The notes under the pieces were generated by a model. That model was not told the origin of the DNA and did not search any database. It worked only from the letters and a program-made list of their open reading frames with translations. A DNA stretch of 64,000 nucleotides from Stomorhina lunata. Taxonomy: Eukaryota; Arthropoda; Insecta; Diptera; Rhiniidae. The stretch lies in the NCBI GenBank assembly GCA_933228675.1, contig OW121742.1:39159255-39223254 (forward strand), in the 5' to 3' direction. Shown here one piece after another: positions 1 to 12,226 of this stretch. The position numbers and the translations under genes were made by a program. Numbering within the stretch: the stretch's first letter is position 1; each line of letters begins with the position of its first letter.

Positions 1-689
1 AAAAGGTCAATGGGTTTCTCGGAAATCTATCGATTGTAACGTCATCAACACATTCACACTCCTCTGAGGGGCGTCAAAATAGTTTTGTTAACTTTATCTA
101 TCAATACGGTTTGTTTTTCTGTTTTTCAATAATTTTTATTTCAGTTTTTTTTTTCCAATTTTGAAAATTACATAAAAAACAACAACAACAAATCCATAAA
201 AAAATAAAGAAACCCATAGAATGATTAAATAAATAACAACAACAGCATTAAATAATATTCGAAAAGAAAGCAGCAACAAGTAAAGGGAAAAGACATAATA
301 AGACTGAAACCCAAAAATAAAAGAAACAGAAATTCCTTTGAGGTTATGCCGCATGCCATTCATTATCTATGTATTATTGACCTATTGATGCTTCCTAATT
401 CCTGGAATTCTCGGTTAGTGAGTGAGTGTGTATCAGTTTACAAGTAAACATTAAAAATGAATTTATTTTCAAAACCCTCGAAAAGGGAACAGAACAACAG
501 CAATCAGTCGCCCAAGTAACTGAACAAGCAACCAAACAAATAACCAACCAACCAACCGATCGATCGATCGAACAGCCAAACGATCAAACGACCAAACAGT
601 CAACAAACAATGCAACCGATAAATGCAACTAGAGATGGACTAACTGACTGATTGAACCCCATAAAACAGGAATGGGAATCAAAATGCAT
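1..689. other. AT-rich spacer with simple repeats
   Basis: No gene is recognisable. The stretch holds A/T-rich sequence, several CAA-type short repeats (about 176-245) and a CCAA run that turns into a GATC run near 540-570. The short open frames here translate to low-complexity Gln/Thr/Asn- or Phe/Tyr-rich peptides, as expected from simple sequence, and I do not treat them as genes. Confidence 0.5.
540..570. repeat. CCAA/GATC compound microsatellite
   Basis: Tandem CCAA units run directly into tandem CGAT units. Nearby CAAACGAC/AACAGC-like sequence looks like decayed copies of the same simple repeat. Confidence 0.8.
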
Positions 690-1290
690 TTAGATTTCCT
701 TTAAAATTACAAAATATTTAAAAAACTTCCTATAAACAAATTTTTTTGAAACATTTCTTAAAAATAACAAATTTTTGAAAATTTTCCTATAAAAATATGA
801 AATTTTTAAAAAATTTCCTATAGAAATAAGAAACTTTTAAAAAATTTTCTATAAAAATAAGAAATTTTTTAAAAATTTCCTATAAAAATAAGAAATTTTT
901 GAAAAGTTTCCTATAAAAACAAGAAATTTTCAAAAAATTTCCTATAAAAATAAGAAATGTTTGAAAAATTTCCTATAAAAATAAGAAATTTTCAAAAAAT
1001 TTCCTATAAAAATAAGAAATTTTTGAAAATTTTTCTAAAAAAATAAGAAATATTTAAAAATTGTTCCTATAAAAATAAGAAATTTTTAAAAAATTTCCTA
1101 TAAAAACAAGAAATTTTTGAAAAATTTCCTATAAAAACAAGAAATTTTTGAAAAATTTCCTATAAAAATAAGAAATTTTTGAAAAATTTCCTACAAAAAT
1201 AAGAATTTTATTTTTTGAAAAATTTTCTATAAAAATAAGAAATTAAAAGATATAAAAAACCTATAAAAATAAGAACTTTTTTTAAAATTG
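690..1290 (+). repeat. Satellite family A array, forward orientation
   Basis: Tandem ~31-bp monomers, read here as TCCTATAAAAATAAGAAA followed by TTTTTGAAAAATT. The first copies (690-780) are degenerate and the array sharpens after about 840. Each monomer contains a TATAAAAAT block and an inverted repeat around TTTTTGAAAAA. The array ends in a scrambled junction near 1285-1296, where the same family continues in the opposite orientation. Confidence 0.95.
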
Positions 1291-1339
1291 GAAAAAATAT
1301 TTTCAAAAATGTCTTATTTTTAAAGGAAACGTTTCAAAA

Positions 1340-3840
1340 ATTACATATGTTTATAGTAAATTTTTTAAAAATTTCATATTTTTATAGGGAATTTTTTAAA
1401 AAAATTCATATTTTTATAGGATTTTTTTTCAAAAATTTCGTATTCTTATAGGAAATTATAAAAAAAATTCTTATTTTTATAGGAAATTTTTCAAAAATTT
1501 CATATGTTTGTAGGAAGTTTTTCAAAAATTTCATATTTTTATAGGAAATTTTTGAAAAATTTCCTATTTTTATAGGAAATTTTTGAAAAATTTCCTATTT
1601 TTATAAGAACTTTTTTAAAAATTTCCTATTTTTATGGGAAATTTTTCAAAATTTTCCTATTTTTATAGGAAATTTTTCAAAAATTTCTTATTTTTATAGG
1701 AAATTTTTCAAAAACTTCTTATTTGTATAGGAAATTTTTCAAAAATTTCTTATTTTTATAGGAAAATTTTCAAAAATTTCTTATTTTTATAGGAAATTTT
1801 TCAAAAAATTCTTATTTTTATGGGAAATTTTTCAAAAATTTCTTATTTTTATAGGAAATTTTTCAAAAATTTCTTATTTTTATAGGAAATTTTTCAAAAA
1901 TTTCTTATTTTTATAGGAATTTTTAAAAATTTCTTATTTTTATAGGAATTTTTTAAAAATTTCTTATTTTTATAGGAAATTTTTTAAGAATTTCTTATTT
2001 TTATAGGAAATTTTTCGAAAATTTCTCATTTTTATAGGAAATTTTTCAAAAATTTCTTATTTTTATAGGAATTTTTTCAAAAATTTCTTATTTTTATAAG
2101 AAATTTTTCAAAAATTTCTTATTTTTATAGGAAATTTTTCAAAACTTTCTTATTTTTATAGGAACTTTTTCAAAAATTTCTTATTTTTATAGGAAATTTT
2201 TCCAAAAATTTCTTATTTTTTTAGGAAATTTTTACAAAATTTTTTTATTTTTTTAGGAAATTTTTCAAAAATTTCTTATTTTTATAAGAAATTTTTCAAA
2301 AATGTCTTATTTTGAAAGGAAATTTTTTAAAAATTTCCTATTTTTAATGGAAAATTTTCAAAAATTTCTTATTTTTAAAGGAAATTTTTCAAAAATTTTT
2401 TATTTTTATAGGAAATTTTTCAAAAATTTCTTATTTTTATAGGAAATTTTTCAAAAATTTCTTATTTTTATAGGAAATTTTTCAAAAATTTCTTATTTTT
2501 ATAGGAAATTTTTCAAAAATTTCTTATTTTTATAGAAAATTTTTCAAAAATTTCTTATTTTTATAGGAATTTTTTCAAAAATTTCTTATTTTTATAGGAA
2601 ATTTTTCAAAAATTTCTTATTTTTATAGGAAATTTTTCAAAACTTTCTTATTTTTATAGGAACTTTTTCAAAAATTTCTTATTTTTATAGGAAATTTTTC
2701 CAAAAATTTCTTATTTTTTTAGGAAATTTTTCAAAATTTTTTTAGGAAATTTTTCAAAAATTTCTTATTTTTATAAGAAATTTTTCAAAAATGTCTTATT
2801 TTGAAAGGAAATTTTTTAAAAATTTCTTATTTTTAATGGAAAATTTTCAAAAATTTCTTACTTTTAAAGGAAATTTTTCAAAAATTTTTTATTTTTATAG
2901 TAAATTTTTCAAAAATTTCATATTTTTATAGGGAATTTTTTAAAAAAATTCATATTTTTATAGGATTTTTTTTTCAAAAATTTCGTATTCTTATAGGAAA
3001 TTATAAAAAAAATTCTTATTTTTATAGGAAATTTTTCAAAAATTTCATATGTTTGTAGGAAGTTTTTCAAAAATTTCATATTTTTATAGGAAATTTTTGA
3101 AAAATTTCCTATTTTTATAGGAAATTTTTGAAAAATTTCCTATTTTTATAGGAAATTTTTGAAAAATTTCCTATTTTTATAAGAACTTTTTTAAAAATTT
3201 CCTATTTTTATGGGAAATTTTTCAAAATTTTCCTATTTTTATAGGAAATTTTTCAAAAATTTCTTATTTTTATAGGAAATTTTTCAAAAATTTCTTATTT
3301 GTATAGGAAATTTTTCAAAAATTTCTTATTTTTATAGGAAAATTTTCAAAAATTTCTTATTTTTATAGGAAATTTTTCAAAAAATTCTTATTTTTATGGG
3401 AAATTTTTCAAAAATTTCTTATTTTTATAGGAAATTTTTCAAAAATTTCTTATTTTTATAGGAAATTTTTCAAAAATTTCTTATTTTTATAGGAATTTTT
3501 AAAAATTTCTTATTTTTATAGGAATTTTTTAAAAATTTCTTATTTTTATAGGAAATTTTTTAAGAATTTCTTATTTTTATAGGAAATTTTTCGAAAATTT
3601 CTCATTTTTATAGGAAATTTTTCAAAAATTTCTTATTTTTATAGGAATTTTTTCAAAAATTTCTTATTTTTATAGGAAATTTTTCAAAAATTTCTTATTT
3701 TTATAGGAAATTTTTCAAAACTTTCTTATTTTTATAGGAACTTTTTCAAAATTTTTTTATTTTTTTCGGAAATTTTTCAAAAATTTCTTATTTTTATAAG
3801 AAATTTTTCAAAAATGTCTTATTTTGAAAGGAAATTTTTT
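1340..3840. repeat. Higher-order tandem duplication inside family A array
   Basis: A series of diagnostic monomers (the run of eight T after TATAGGA, the CGTATTCTTATAGG monomer, the CATATGTTTGTAGGAAG monomer, then TTTTTAAGAATTTC and TTTTTCGAAAATTTCTC) occurs in the same order at about 1340-2340 and again at about 2885-3840. The offset at the CATATGTTTG landmark is 1545 bp. This is a segmental copy of some 30 or more monomers, with small indels between copies. Confidence 0.85.
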
Positions 3841-6800
3841 AAAAATTTCCTATTTTTAATGGAAAATTTTCAAAAATTTCTTATTTTTAAAGGAAATTTT
3901 TCAAAAATTTTTTATTTTTATAGGAAATTTTTCAAAAATTTCTTATTTTTATAGGAAATTTTTCAAAAATTTCTTATTTTTATAGGAAATTTTTCAAAAA
4001 TTTCTTATTTTTATAGAAAATTTTTCAAAAATTTCTTATTTTTATAGGAAATTTTTCAAAAATTTCTTATTTTTATAGAAAATTTTTCAAAAATTTCTTA
4101 TTTTTATAGGAATTTTTTCAAAAATTTCTTATTTTTATAGGAAATTTTTCAAAAATTTCTTATTTTTATAGGAAATTTTTCAAAACTTTCTTATTTTTAT
4201 AGGAACTTTTTCAAAAATTTCTTATTTTTATAGGAAATTTTTCCAAAAATTTCTTATTTTTTTAGGAAATTTTTCAAATTTTTTTTATTTTTTTAGGAAA
4301 TTTTTCAAAAATTTCATATTTTTATAAGAAATTTTTCAAAAATGTCTTATTTTGAAAGGAAATTTTTTAAAAATTTCCTATTTTTAATGGAAAATTTTCA
4401 AAAATTTCTTATTTTTAAAGGAAATTTTTCAAAAATTTTTTATTTTTATAGGAAATTTTTCAAAAATTTCTTATTTTTATAGGAAATTTTTCAAAAATTT
4501 CTTATTTTTATAGGAAATTTTTCAAAAATTTCTTATTTTTATAGGAAATTTTTCAAAAATTTCTTATTTTTATAGGAAATTTTTCAAAAATTTCTTATTT
4601 TTATAGGAAATTTTTCAAAAATTTCTTATTTTTATAGGAAATTTTTCAAAAATTTCTTATTTTTATAGGAAATTTTTCAAAAATTTTTTATTTTTATAGG
4701 AAATTTTTCAAAAATTTCTTATTTTTATAGGAAATTTTTCAAAAATTTCTTATTTTTATAGGAAATTTTTCAAAAATTTCTTATTTTTATAGAAAATTTT
4801 TCAAAAATTTCTTATTTTTATAGGAAATTTTTCAAAAATTTCTTATTTTTATAGGAAATTTTTCAAAAATTTCTTATTTTTATAGGAAATTTTTCAAAAA
4901 TTTCTTATTTTTATAGGAAGTTTTTCAAAAATTTCTTATTTTTATAGGAAATTTTTCAAAAATTTCTTATTTTTATAGGAAATTTTTCAAAAATTTCTTA
5001 TTTTTATAGGAAATTTTTCAAAAATTTCTTATTTTTATAGGAAAATTTTCAAAAATTTCTTATTTTTATAGGAAATTTTTCAAAAATTTCTTATTTTTAT
5101 AGGAAATTTTTCAAAAATTTCTTATTTTTATAGGAAATTTTTCAAAAATTTCTTATTTTTATAGGAAATTTTTCAAAAATTTCTTATTTTTATAGGAAAT
5201 TTTTCAAAAATTTCTTATTTTTATAGGAAATTTTTCAAAAATTTCTTATTTTTATAGGAAGTTTTTCAAAAATTTCTTATTTTTATAGGAAATTTTCCAA
5301 AAATTTCTTATTTTTATAGGAAATTTTTCAAAAATTTCTTATTTTTATAGGAAAATTTTCAAAAATTTCTTATTTTTATAGGGAATTTTTCAAAAATTTC
5401 TTATTTTTATAGGAAATTTTTCAAAAAATTCTTATTTTTATAGGAAATTTTTCCAAAAATTTCTTATTTTTTTAGGAAATTTTTCAAAAATTTTTTATTT
5501 TTTTAGGAAATTTTTCAAAAATTTCTTATTTTTATAAGAAATTTTTCAAAAATGTCTTATTTTGAAAAGAAATTTTTTTAAAATTTCCTATTTTTAATGG
5601 AAAATTTTCAAAAATTTCTTATTTTTAAAGGAAATTTTTCAAAAATTTTTTTATTTTTATAGGAAATTTTTCAAAAATTTCTTATTTTTATAGGAAATTT
5701 TTCAAAAATTTCTTATTTTTATAGGAAATTTTTCAAAAATTTCTTATTTTTATAGGAAATTTTTCAAAAATTTCTTATTTTTATAGGAAATTTTTCAAAA
5801 ATTTCTCATTTTTATATTAAATTTTTCAAAAATTTCTTATTTTTATAGGAAATTTTTCCAAAAATTTCTTATTTTTTTAGGAAATTTTTCAAAAATTTTT
5901 TATTTTTTTAGGAAATTTTTCAAAAATTTCTTATTTTTATAAGAAATTTTTCAAAAATGTCTTATTTTGAAAGGAAATTTTTTAAAAATTTCCTATTTTC
6001 AATGGAAAATTTTCAAAAATTTCTTATTTTTAAAGGAAATTTTTCAAAAATTTCTTATTTTTATAGGAAATTTTTCAAAAATTTCTTATTTTTATAGGAA
6101 ATTTTTCAAAAATTTCTTATTTTTATAGGAAATTTTTCAAAAATTTCTTATTTTTATAGGAAATTTTTCAAAAATTTCTTATTTTTATAGGAAATTTTTC
6201 AAAAATTTCTTATTTTTATAGGAAATTTTTCAAAAATTTCTTATTTTTATAGGAAATTTTTCAAAAATTTCTTATTTTTATAGGAAATTTTTCAAAAATT
6301 TCTTATTTTTATAGGATTTTTTTCAAAAATTTCTTATTTTTATAGGAAATTTTTCAAAAATTTCTTATTTTTATAGGAAATTTTTCAAAACTTTCTTATT
6401 TTTATAGGAACTTTTTCAAAAATTTCTTATTTTTATAGGAAATTTTTTCTAAAATTTTCTTATTTTTATAGGAAATTTTTCCAAAAATTTCTTATTTTTT
6501 TAGGAAATTTTTCAAAAATTTTTTATTTTTTTAGGAAATTTTTCAAAAATTTCTTATTTTTATAAGAAATTTTTCAAAAATGTCTTATTTTGAAAGGAAA
6601 TTTTTTAAAAATTTCCTATTTTTAATGGAAAATTTTCAAAAATTTCTTATTTTTAAAGGAAATTTTTCAAAAATTTCTTATTTTTATAGGAAATTTTTCA
6701 AAAATTTCTTATTTTTATAGGAAATTTTTCAAAAATTTCTTATTTTTATAGGAAATTTTTCAAAAATTTCTTATTTTTATAGGAAATTTTTCAAAAATTT

Positions 6801-7071
6801 CTTATTTTTATAGGAAATTTTTCAAAAATTTCTTATTTTTATAGGAAATTTTTCAAAAATTTCTTATTTTTATAGGAAATTTTTCAAAAATTTCTTATTT
6901 TTATAGGAAATTTTTCAAAAATTTCTTATTTTTATAGGAAATTTTTCAAAAATTTCTTATTTTTATAGGAAATTTTTCAAAAATTTCTTATTTTTATAGG
7001 AAATTTTTCAAAAATTTGCTTATTATTATAGGAAATTTTTCAAAAATTTCTTATTTTTATAGGAAATTTTT

Positions 7072-7400
7072 CAAAATTTTCTTATTTTTCTAGCAAAATT
7101 TTCGAAAATTTTCTTATTTTTAAGGATGTTTTTCAAAATTTTCTTATTTTTATAGGAAATTTTTCAAAAATTTCTTATTTTTATAGGAAATTTTTAAAAA
7201 AATTGCTTATTTTTATAGGAAATTTTTCAAAAATTTCTTATTTTTATAGGAAATTTTTCAAAAATTTCTTATTTTTATAGGAAATTTTTCAAATATTTCT
7301 AATATTTATAGGAAATTTTTCAAAATTTTCTTATTTTTCTAGCAAAATTTTCGAAAATTTTCTTATTTTTAAGGATGTTTTTCAAAATTTTCTTATTTTT
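7072..7400. repeat. 249-bp direct duplication at the array edge
   Basis: A diagnostic pair of monomers (CTAGCAAAATTTTCG followed by TTTAAGGATGTTTTTC) occurs at about 7090-7145 and again at 7339-7395, offset 249 bp (eight monomers). It marks a local duplication near the decaying right end of the array. Confidence 0.85.
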
Positions 7401-7432
7401 ATAGGAAATTTTTCAAAAACTTCATATTATTG

Positions 7433-8702
7433 CAAGTAACAAATTAAATAAAATTTACAAAATTTTTAAGTAATAATTTTCCATCTCTGCAATTCATATT
7501 GGATGGGTTAAAATTTTGGATGAATGTTTGTTTTTTGTAGATGGATAGATTTTATATAGATACGACCGACTATTTAGATGGATGGGTAATAAAGAAAACA
7601 GTAATAATATTTTCTTTAAATAAAATTACTAATGACAAGAAAACTGAAAAATAATAAATTGTGCACCGAGAGAAATAATGTAGTCCAATACAAAATTTCC
7701 AATGATATAGATAAAAGCTTCAACATAAAAACGAAATTTCTGATAGACGAACGTTATTTAATTAGTTTGAATCATTAAATCAATAAAAACATTAACAAAT
7801 TCATTGTGAATTTCAAAGAATTTCAATTTATTGTTTATTATACAGTTTTTACTTAATTCGTTTTAACCTTCTTTGAACGTTCATTAAGGATCTAAATCCT
7901 TATTGATCAAAAAATGTTTACTAAAAATCAAAAAATTTTTCTGAGTGTATAAATTTAGTTTTTCTTAAGAACCCGACAAATACCAGACCCATATTCATTA
8001 TTTACTACTTGTAAGTATGTAAATTTTTTTATTTATATATATTTTTTTTTTTTTTTGTTGAACATTCATTAATACATTCTCGTCTAAACAGTCATCGATA
8101 GACACATTTAATGTAAATGTACCGCTTAAGTAGTTTATTTTTCTTTTATTTTCCTCAACTATGGAAAAACCGTAAGATTGTCTCATAAAAGACCAATGAC
8201 AAAAACAACAACAACAAAAAGCCAAGAATGAAAATCAACATGGTAGACAAAAACAATAAACACAATCATAACAGCAATACGACAGTGACGAAGACGACAA
8301 TATTAATATTGAACATGTTTTGAACACATATTTACATTTTAAAGTCCCAGTCATTGTTGCGATAGATGGGGTTTTTAGGGAGTCCCTTTGAGCAGATATT
8401 ATTGGAAATTATTTTCATCCTATTCTTCAAAAACAATCTTGTTCCGAACCTATAAAACTAAAGTAGTACATAGGTATTGGCGAAGACTCTATGATATAAA
8501 GATGTTGCACTTTCATACATTGATTTGCCGTATGGTCGTTTTGAAAACTCCATAATAAAGAGAGCATACCGCTTGTTGGGGGTGATGGGGAAAATTAATA
8601 AAATATTTTAATCCAAAGAAGAAAAACAAACGGGTATTAGTTTTCTATAAATTAATTATTTATTCGGGGGTTTTTATACAAAAACTTACCTTACTTACTT
8701 AC
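7433..8702. other. Single-copy-looking spacer
   Basis: A/T-rich sequence with no recognised gene. It contains a small hairpin, AAGGAT-CTAA-ATCCTT, near 7886-7901 and a CAA run near 8204-8218. Open frames are short and show no familiar domain. TTAC short repeats at about 8687-8701 directly precede the LINE fragment. Confidence 0.45.
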
Positions 8703-9505
8703 CGTTCTAATAGGGTCGATTTCAATGCTCGAAAGACCCAATGTTGTGTGTTAACACACAAACGTGTTATGAACAATGTTGCATCATCTGTAATTATGGG
8801 TGGTATAAATATTGAGGAATCAGAAACTCTTGATGAAAATTCAGTGTGATGTTCGTTGGACTAATTACGTTTTTCAAGTGTCAAAAGAAGCATTCAAGTG
8901 TCTCGGCTTTCTTAAGCGGTATAAGACATACTTCACTCCAACTGATCTCCTTAATATCTATACCACTTATATCCGACCGAAAATGGAATACAACTCTCAT
9001 GTATGGGCCGGTGCTTCAAAGTCTATTTTGGAGCTTCTCGACCGTGTACAAGAGAGGGCGAAGGTGCTTATCGGTGACAGTAGGGTAGCCAACTCTATTG
9101 CCTCATTGGAGCATCGTCGTAATGTGGGTTGCGTTTCACTGTTCTATCGCTACTACAACGGCATGTGCTCAAACGAAATTAGGGATCTTGTTCCAGAAAC
9201 CCGTACATTTCTTCGTAGCACACGCAACTCAACAAGGGCTCATCCCTTTGTAGTCGATTTTTCAGTGGATCGCACGACGCACTATAGAGAAAACTCGTTT
9301 TTTAGCCGTACAGCACGAATGTGGAATAAACTTCCTGCATCAGTCTTCCCCTCAAATTATGATATCCAAAGGTTCAAATCGAATATCCACAAACACTACT
9401 TCCTCTATCCTCCTTCCCACAACCTTTTTTCCTAGTTCCATCACAATGCATATGCATACGTAGGGGTCATCCCCTGAGTGTTGGTCCAATACAAAAAAAA
9501 AAAAA
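8703..9505 (+). mobile_element. 5'-truncated LINE copy (family 1)
   Basis: This copy is homologous to the LINE at 40474-42168, starting at the point equivalent to about 41349 and running through the stop codon, the short 3' UTR (shared GGGGTCATCCCCTGAGTG) and a 13-base poly(A) tract (9493-9505). It is 5'-truncated, as is usual for target-primed reverse transcription. I could not find a convincing target-site duplication: the left flank is a TTAC repeat and the right flank begins CTAATGG. Confidence 0.92.
8812..9435 (+). pseudogene. LINE reverse transcriptase, C-terminal fragment
   Basis: The frame gives 207 codons, of which all but the first eight or so match the C-terminal third of the reverse transcriptase at 40503-42092 (for example QCDVRW, VSKEAFKCLGFLKR, IRPKMEYNSHVWAGASKS, RVQERAKVLIGDSRV, the end HNLFS). 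The catalytic palm motifs are absent. Homology continues upstream of the first ATG in another frame: relative to the longer copy, about 11 bp (around TTCTGGGCATG) are missing near 8833, which shifts the frame. The initial residues are therefore out-of-frame sequence and the copy cannot encode an active enzyme. It is probably a dead passenger. Confidence 0.9.
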
Positions 9506-9754
9506 CTAATGGAGACGAATATCCAATGAGTGAAAGCTGAGGCACACACACGTGGTCATGAAATGTATGTTTGTTTGTGTGTTTATGTGTTTTTCATTTT
9601 TCTTTATCAACTTTAATTTCACTTCGACAGAAAAAAAGTTGTGGAGTGCAATAGCTTTATATTAAAGAGTCTTTAGTATTAGCATTAAACTTCATTCAAG
9701 CTGGCCACATATTTTCTCCATCTTCTGGAAAATAGCGAATACCAGATCTAAAGT
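9506..9754. other. Short spacer between LINE fragments
   Basis: No gene seen. A GT-rich stretch (about 9560-9590) and poly-A/poly-T tracts are the only simple features. Confidence 0.4.
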
Positions 9755-10297
9755 TTAACTCCTTCTTTAGAGCAATAAAACCAACGACTTAGAGCAGAAT
9801 GCTATTTGGAAAGCTTTAAGATGCAAAGGAATGCCCGAGAAGATTATGCGACAACGCGTTTTGCTGTATTCTTCGTAAAGGATGTCAGAGCAAATCCATT
9901 AGTGTAATAAAGGAGTCCGTCAAGGATGCTGTTGTCCTCACTGATATTTAATATAGTTCTTGATGTTGTGTTGAGTAACTCGATGAGTGGGCAATATGAT
10001 ATCTCGGGGGGTCTTCACGATAGACTAGTCTGATCTCGATTACGTTGACGACGATTCTTCAGCATGCAATCCAAATTCGAAACCTTTGCCTCCCGTTCTT
10101 CTGTAGCTGGTCTTAAGAAAACTGCGAACTATTTCTCTTAATGACACCAAATTTTATCTTCCTGGGTAATCCATTGATGAAGTAGAAACTTTCTGTTACC
10201 TTAGGAGTATTATTTCAAAAAGCGGTGACAGCAGAGAAGGTATTCAATATAGGTTACGCAAAGCAAAGCAAGCTTTTGGAGTTCTCAACACATGCTG
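9755..10297 (+). pseudogene. Decayed LINE reverse transcriptase (family 2 type)
   Basis: Reading across frames gives successive reverse-transcriptase-like segments: AIWKALRCKGMPEKI (about 9800), GVRQGC followed by a shifted frame with SLIFN (about 9923-9952), and FCYLRSIISKSGDSREG then RLRKAKQAFGVLN (about 10193-10290). These resemble the 'IWKAL..KGVPEKL', 'GVRQGC.LSPLIFN' and 'FCYLGS...RI.KAK.AF' blocks of many animal LINE proteins. The order is right, but stops and frameshifts separate them and the catalytic ADD block is not intact. This is an old dead copy. The right end meets a palindromic element. Confidence 0.75.
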
Positions 10298-11117
10298 GCC
10301 CAGTATGAAAAAAGGTTTATTCTCAAATTGAGGATGATTTGAAAATAAATCTTTTTTCAAAGGTCAAACGTTTGATACTGAGTTGATACTGATTTAAGAA
10401 TAATAGCGTTCTCAACAAGAGGGGACTTTATTCTCAAATTGAGAAATGCCTTTATTCTCAAATCATTATCAAACCTCATTCTCAAAGGTTTTTCAAATGT
10501 GGATATCATCTACATGTGGAACATAAATAAAATGGCGTTGTATTTTTGAGTTTGTTTATTTTGTTTTTGAAAACGATGCATCATATTTGAATTCTTTTGC
10601 TTAAAATATAATTTTTTATTGTTAGGTAAGAAAAATGTTAAGAAACAAAGAAAATTTACTTATGCATATGAATATTATTGAATTTTTAATCTTGACATTT
10701 TTTAAGCAAGGTTTTATGGTCAAATATGGATCAATTTTAAAAAATCCGAAAGAAATGACGAATTTTTTTGAAATGCAATGCCATTCCATTAAAATATCTT
10801 AAACATTAATTTTTTTTGACATTATTTTTTTTAATGTTTGAAAAAAATTTGAAATAAGGTTTGATATCAAATTTATATAACACCATTTTTCAAATTATTC
10901 TCAAATTATCATAGGGTTTGATAATGATTTGATAATAACCTTTATTCTCAATTTGAGAAACTATCACTTTTCAAACGTTTATTCTCAAATGAACCCTCAT
11001 TTGAAAATGAATGTGAATCTCAAACATCTGTTCAGGTTTGAAAAAAGTTTGAAAAAACGTTTGATATTAAATGTAAAAGTCATCATATTTCAAAGGTTTG
11101 ACACTGTTCTTACTGGG
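10298..11117. mobile_element. Candidate foldback/MITE-like element
   Basis: Sequence rich in inverted copies of TTATTCTCAAATTGAGAAA-like words. For example CTCAAATCATTATCAAACC (about 10455-10475) is answered by GGTTTGATAATGATTTGA near 10915-10932. The outer edges read CCCAGTATGAA on the left and the complement of CCCAGTAAGAA on the right, giving plausible short terminal inverted repeats. No transposase is visible in the roughly 820 bp. The exact ends and any target-site duplication are uncertain. Confidence 0.5.
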
Positions 11118-12034
11118 GGAGATCTCAAATATCTCGACCACCACCAAAAAGTAAACTTTCCTGTAAACTTTTGACAACGGTAGATAAGGCCAAGGTTCCA
11201 AAAAATACTCTAAAATACTGTATTTTAAGATACCGTACTGTACTTAGAAAAGTCTGGTACACAGCCACATACGTACCTTTAATTTAAAAGTACCTGTTAA
11301 AATACATAACCTTTATCATAATGAACTTTTACAAAGTACACTAAAAATAATGTACTTCGTTATCTACTATAGCGTACATACTCTGTTGTTAAGTACTTAA
11401 ATGTATGATAGAAAAATTGTGTCACCAATACAAACACAATTGATGCATTTTAAGAATTTACCAGCAGTTCCAAATTTTTAGACTGGTTTCCAAGTTGATA
11501 AAATGCCTGAAGATTTTAACATCTAAATACTTCTGATTTGAGGTTGTTGATATCCGCTTTTACCTCAGCCATGAGCCAACACATTGATAGCCTCAAGTAA
11601 TTTATTTAACAAAAAGTACATGTTCAAATCGCTGCTCATTTTGTCAGTATTGAAAATGGTTCTTCAGCTTGAAACTGTTGTGTCGTTTTATCGAAAATAT
11701 ACGAGTCATTTATGAATGCACAACAACAAAAGTTCGTTAAAATATTACGAAAGGAGTCACAACTTGTAAGTAAGTTATACAAGTAAGTTATCTAGAAATT
11801 CGAACATTAGTATTTTAAAGTACTCTAAAGTTAACTAAAAATTACTATAAAATCTTAAATAATGGTACACTCTTATAACGTACGGAACACTATAATTATG
11901 CCTTTATGTACCCAACTTTGTTTCCGACTTAGTTAGGTACGTAAAAATAAATAACTTTTGTGTGTAAATAACAGTACAATATAATAAGGTACTGTTTTTT
12001 TCGAAAAAAAAAGCAGCCACTGATATATCTCGTA
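11118..12034. other. Spacer rich in GTAC words
   Basis: No gene recognised. Many TAC/GTA-containing words (GTACTTAA, AAGTAC, GGTACG, CAGTAC) are spread over about 11210-12000, with TACTCTAAAATACTGTATTTTAAG near the left side. It could be a degenerate transposon, but I found no clear terminal repeats. Confidence 0.35.
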
Positions 12035-12185
12035 CAGCTATCAAATATAATGCTCAAGGTTTCAGGAGGTCTGGAAGATCTGCAAAACTGAGTACGACCT
12101 GTCCGGTGTTTGTATGTCCCAACTTATAAAAATCATATGGTTAGAAGAACATATGTCAGACGATTGGAGCCTCAGTATACAAAAA
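12035..12185 (+). pseudogene. Fragment of a LINE reverse transcriptase, N-terminal side
   Basis: From 12120 to 12179 the frame reads QLIKIIWLEEHMSDDWSLSI, which resembles the 'L..I...IW..E.MP.DW..SI' block found before the first reverse-transcriptase motif in many animal LINEs. The remainder of the domain is not seen, because the sequence passes into the duplicated flank of array B1. The match is one short block, so confidence is moderate. Confidence 0.5.
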
Positions 12186-12226
12186 AGATGATAAAACCGT
12201 ATGAGACAATTGCAAAGGTATAAGCA

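Larger units (their letters stand above)
1296..7432 (-). repeat. Satellite family A array, reverse orientation (6.1 kb)
   Basis: About 200 tandem monomers of ~31 bp, read on + as arm GGAAATTTTT, one C, arm AAAAATTTCT (or CC), then TATTTTTATA. The dominant variant ends in TTCT rather than TTCC. Variants such as CATATTTTTATA, 'TTTTTTAGG' and 'TTATTTTGAAAGG' recur in blocks rather than at random, which shows that multi-monomer segments were duplicated. This is the largest array in the window. It decays at the right edge into single-copy sequence after about 7432. Confidence 0.97.

Noticed and set aside
8703..9505. The LINE copy at 8.8 kb as an intact gene
   Set aside because: It lacks the catalytic part and has a frame-shifting deletion near 8833.
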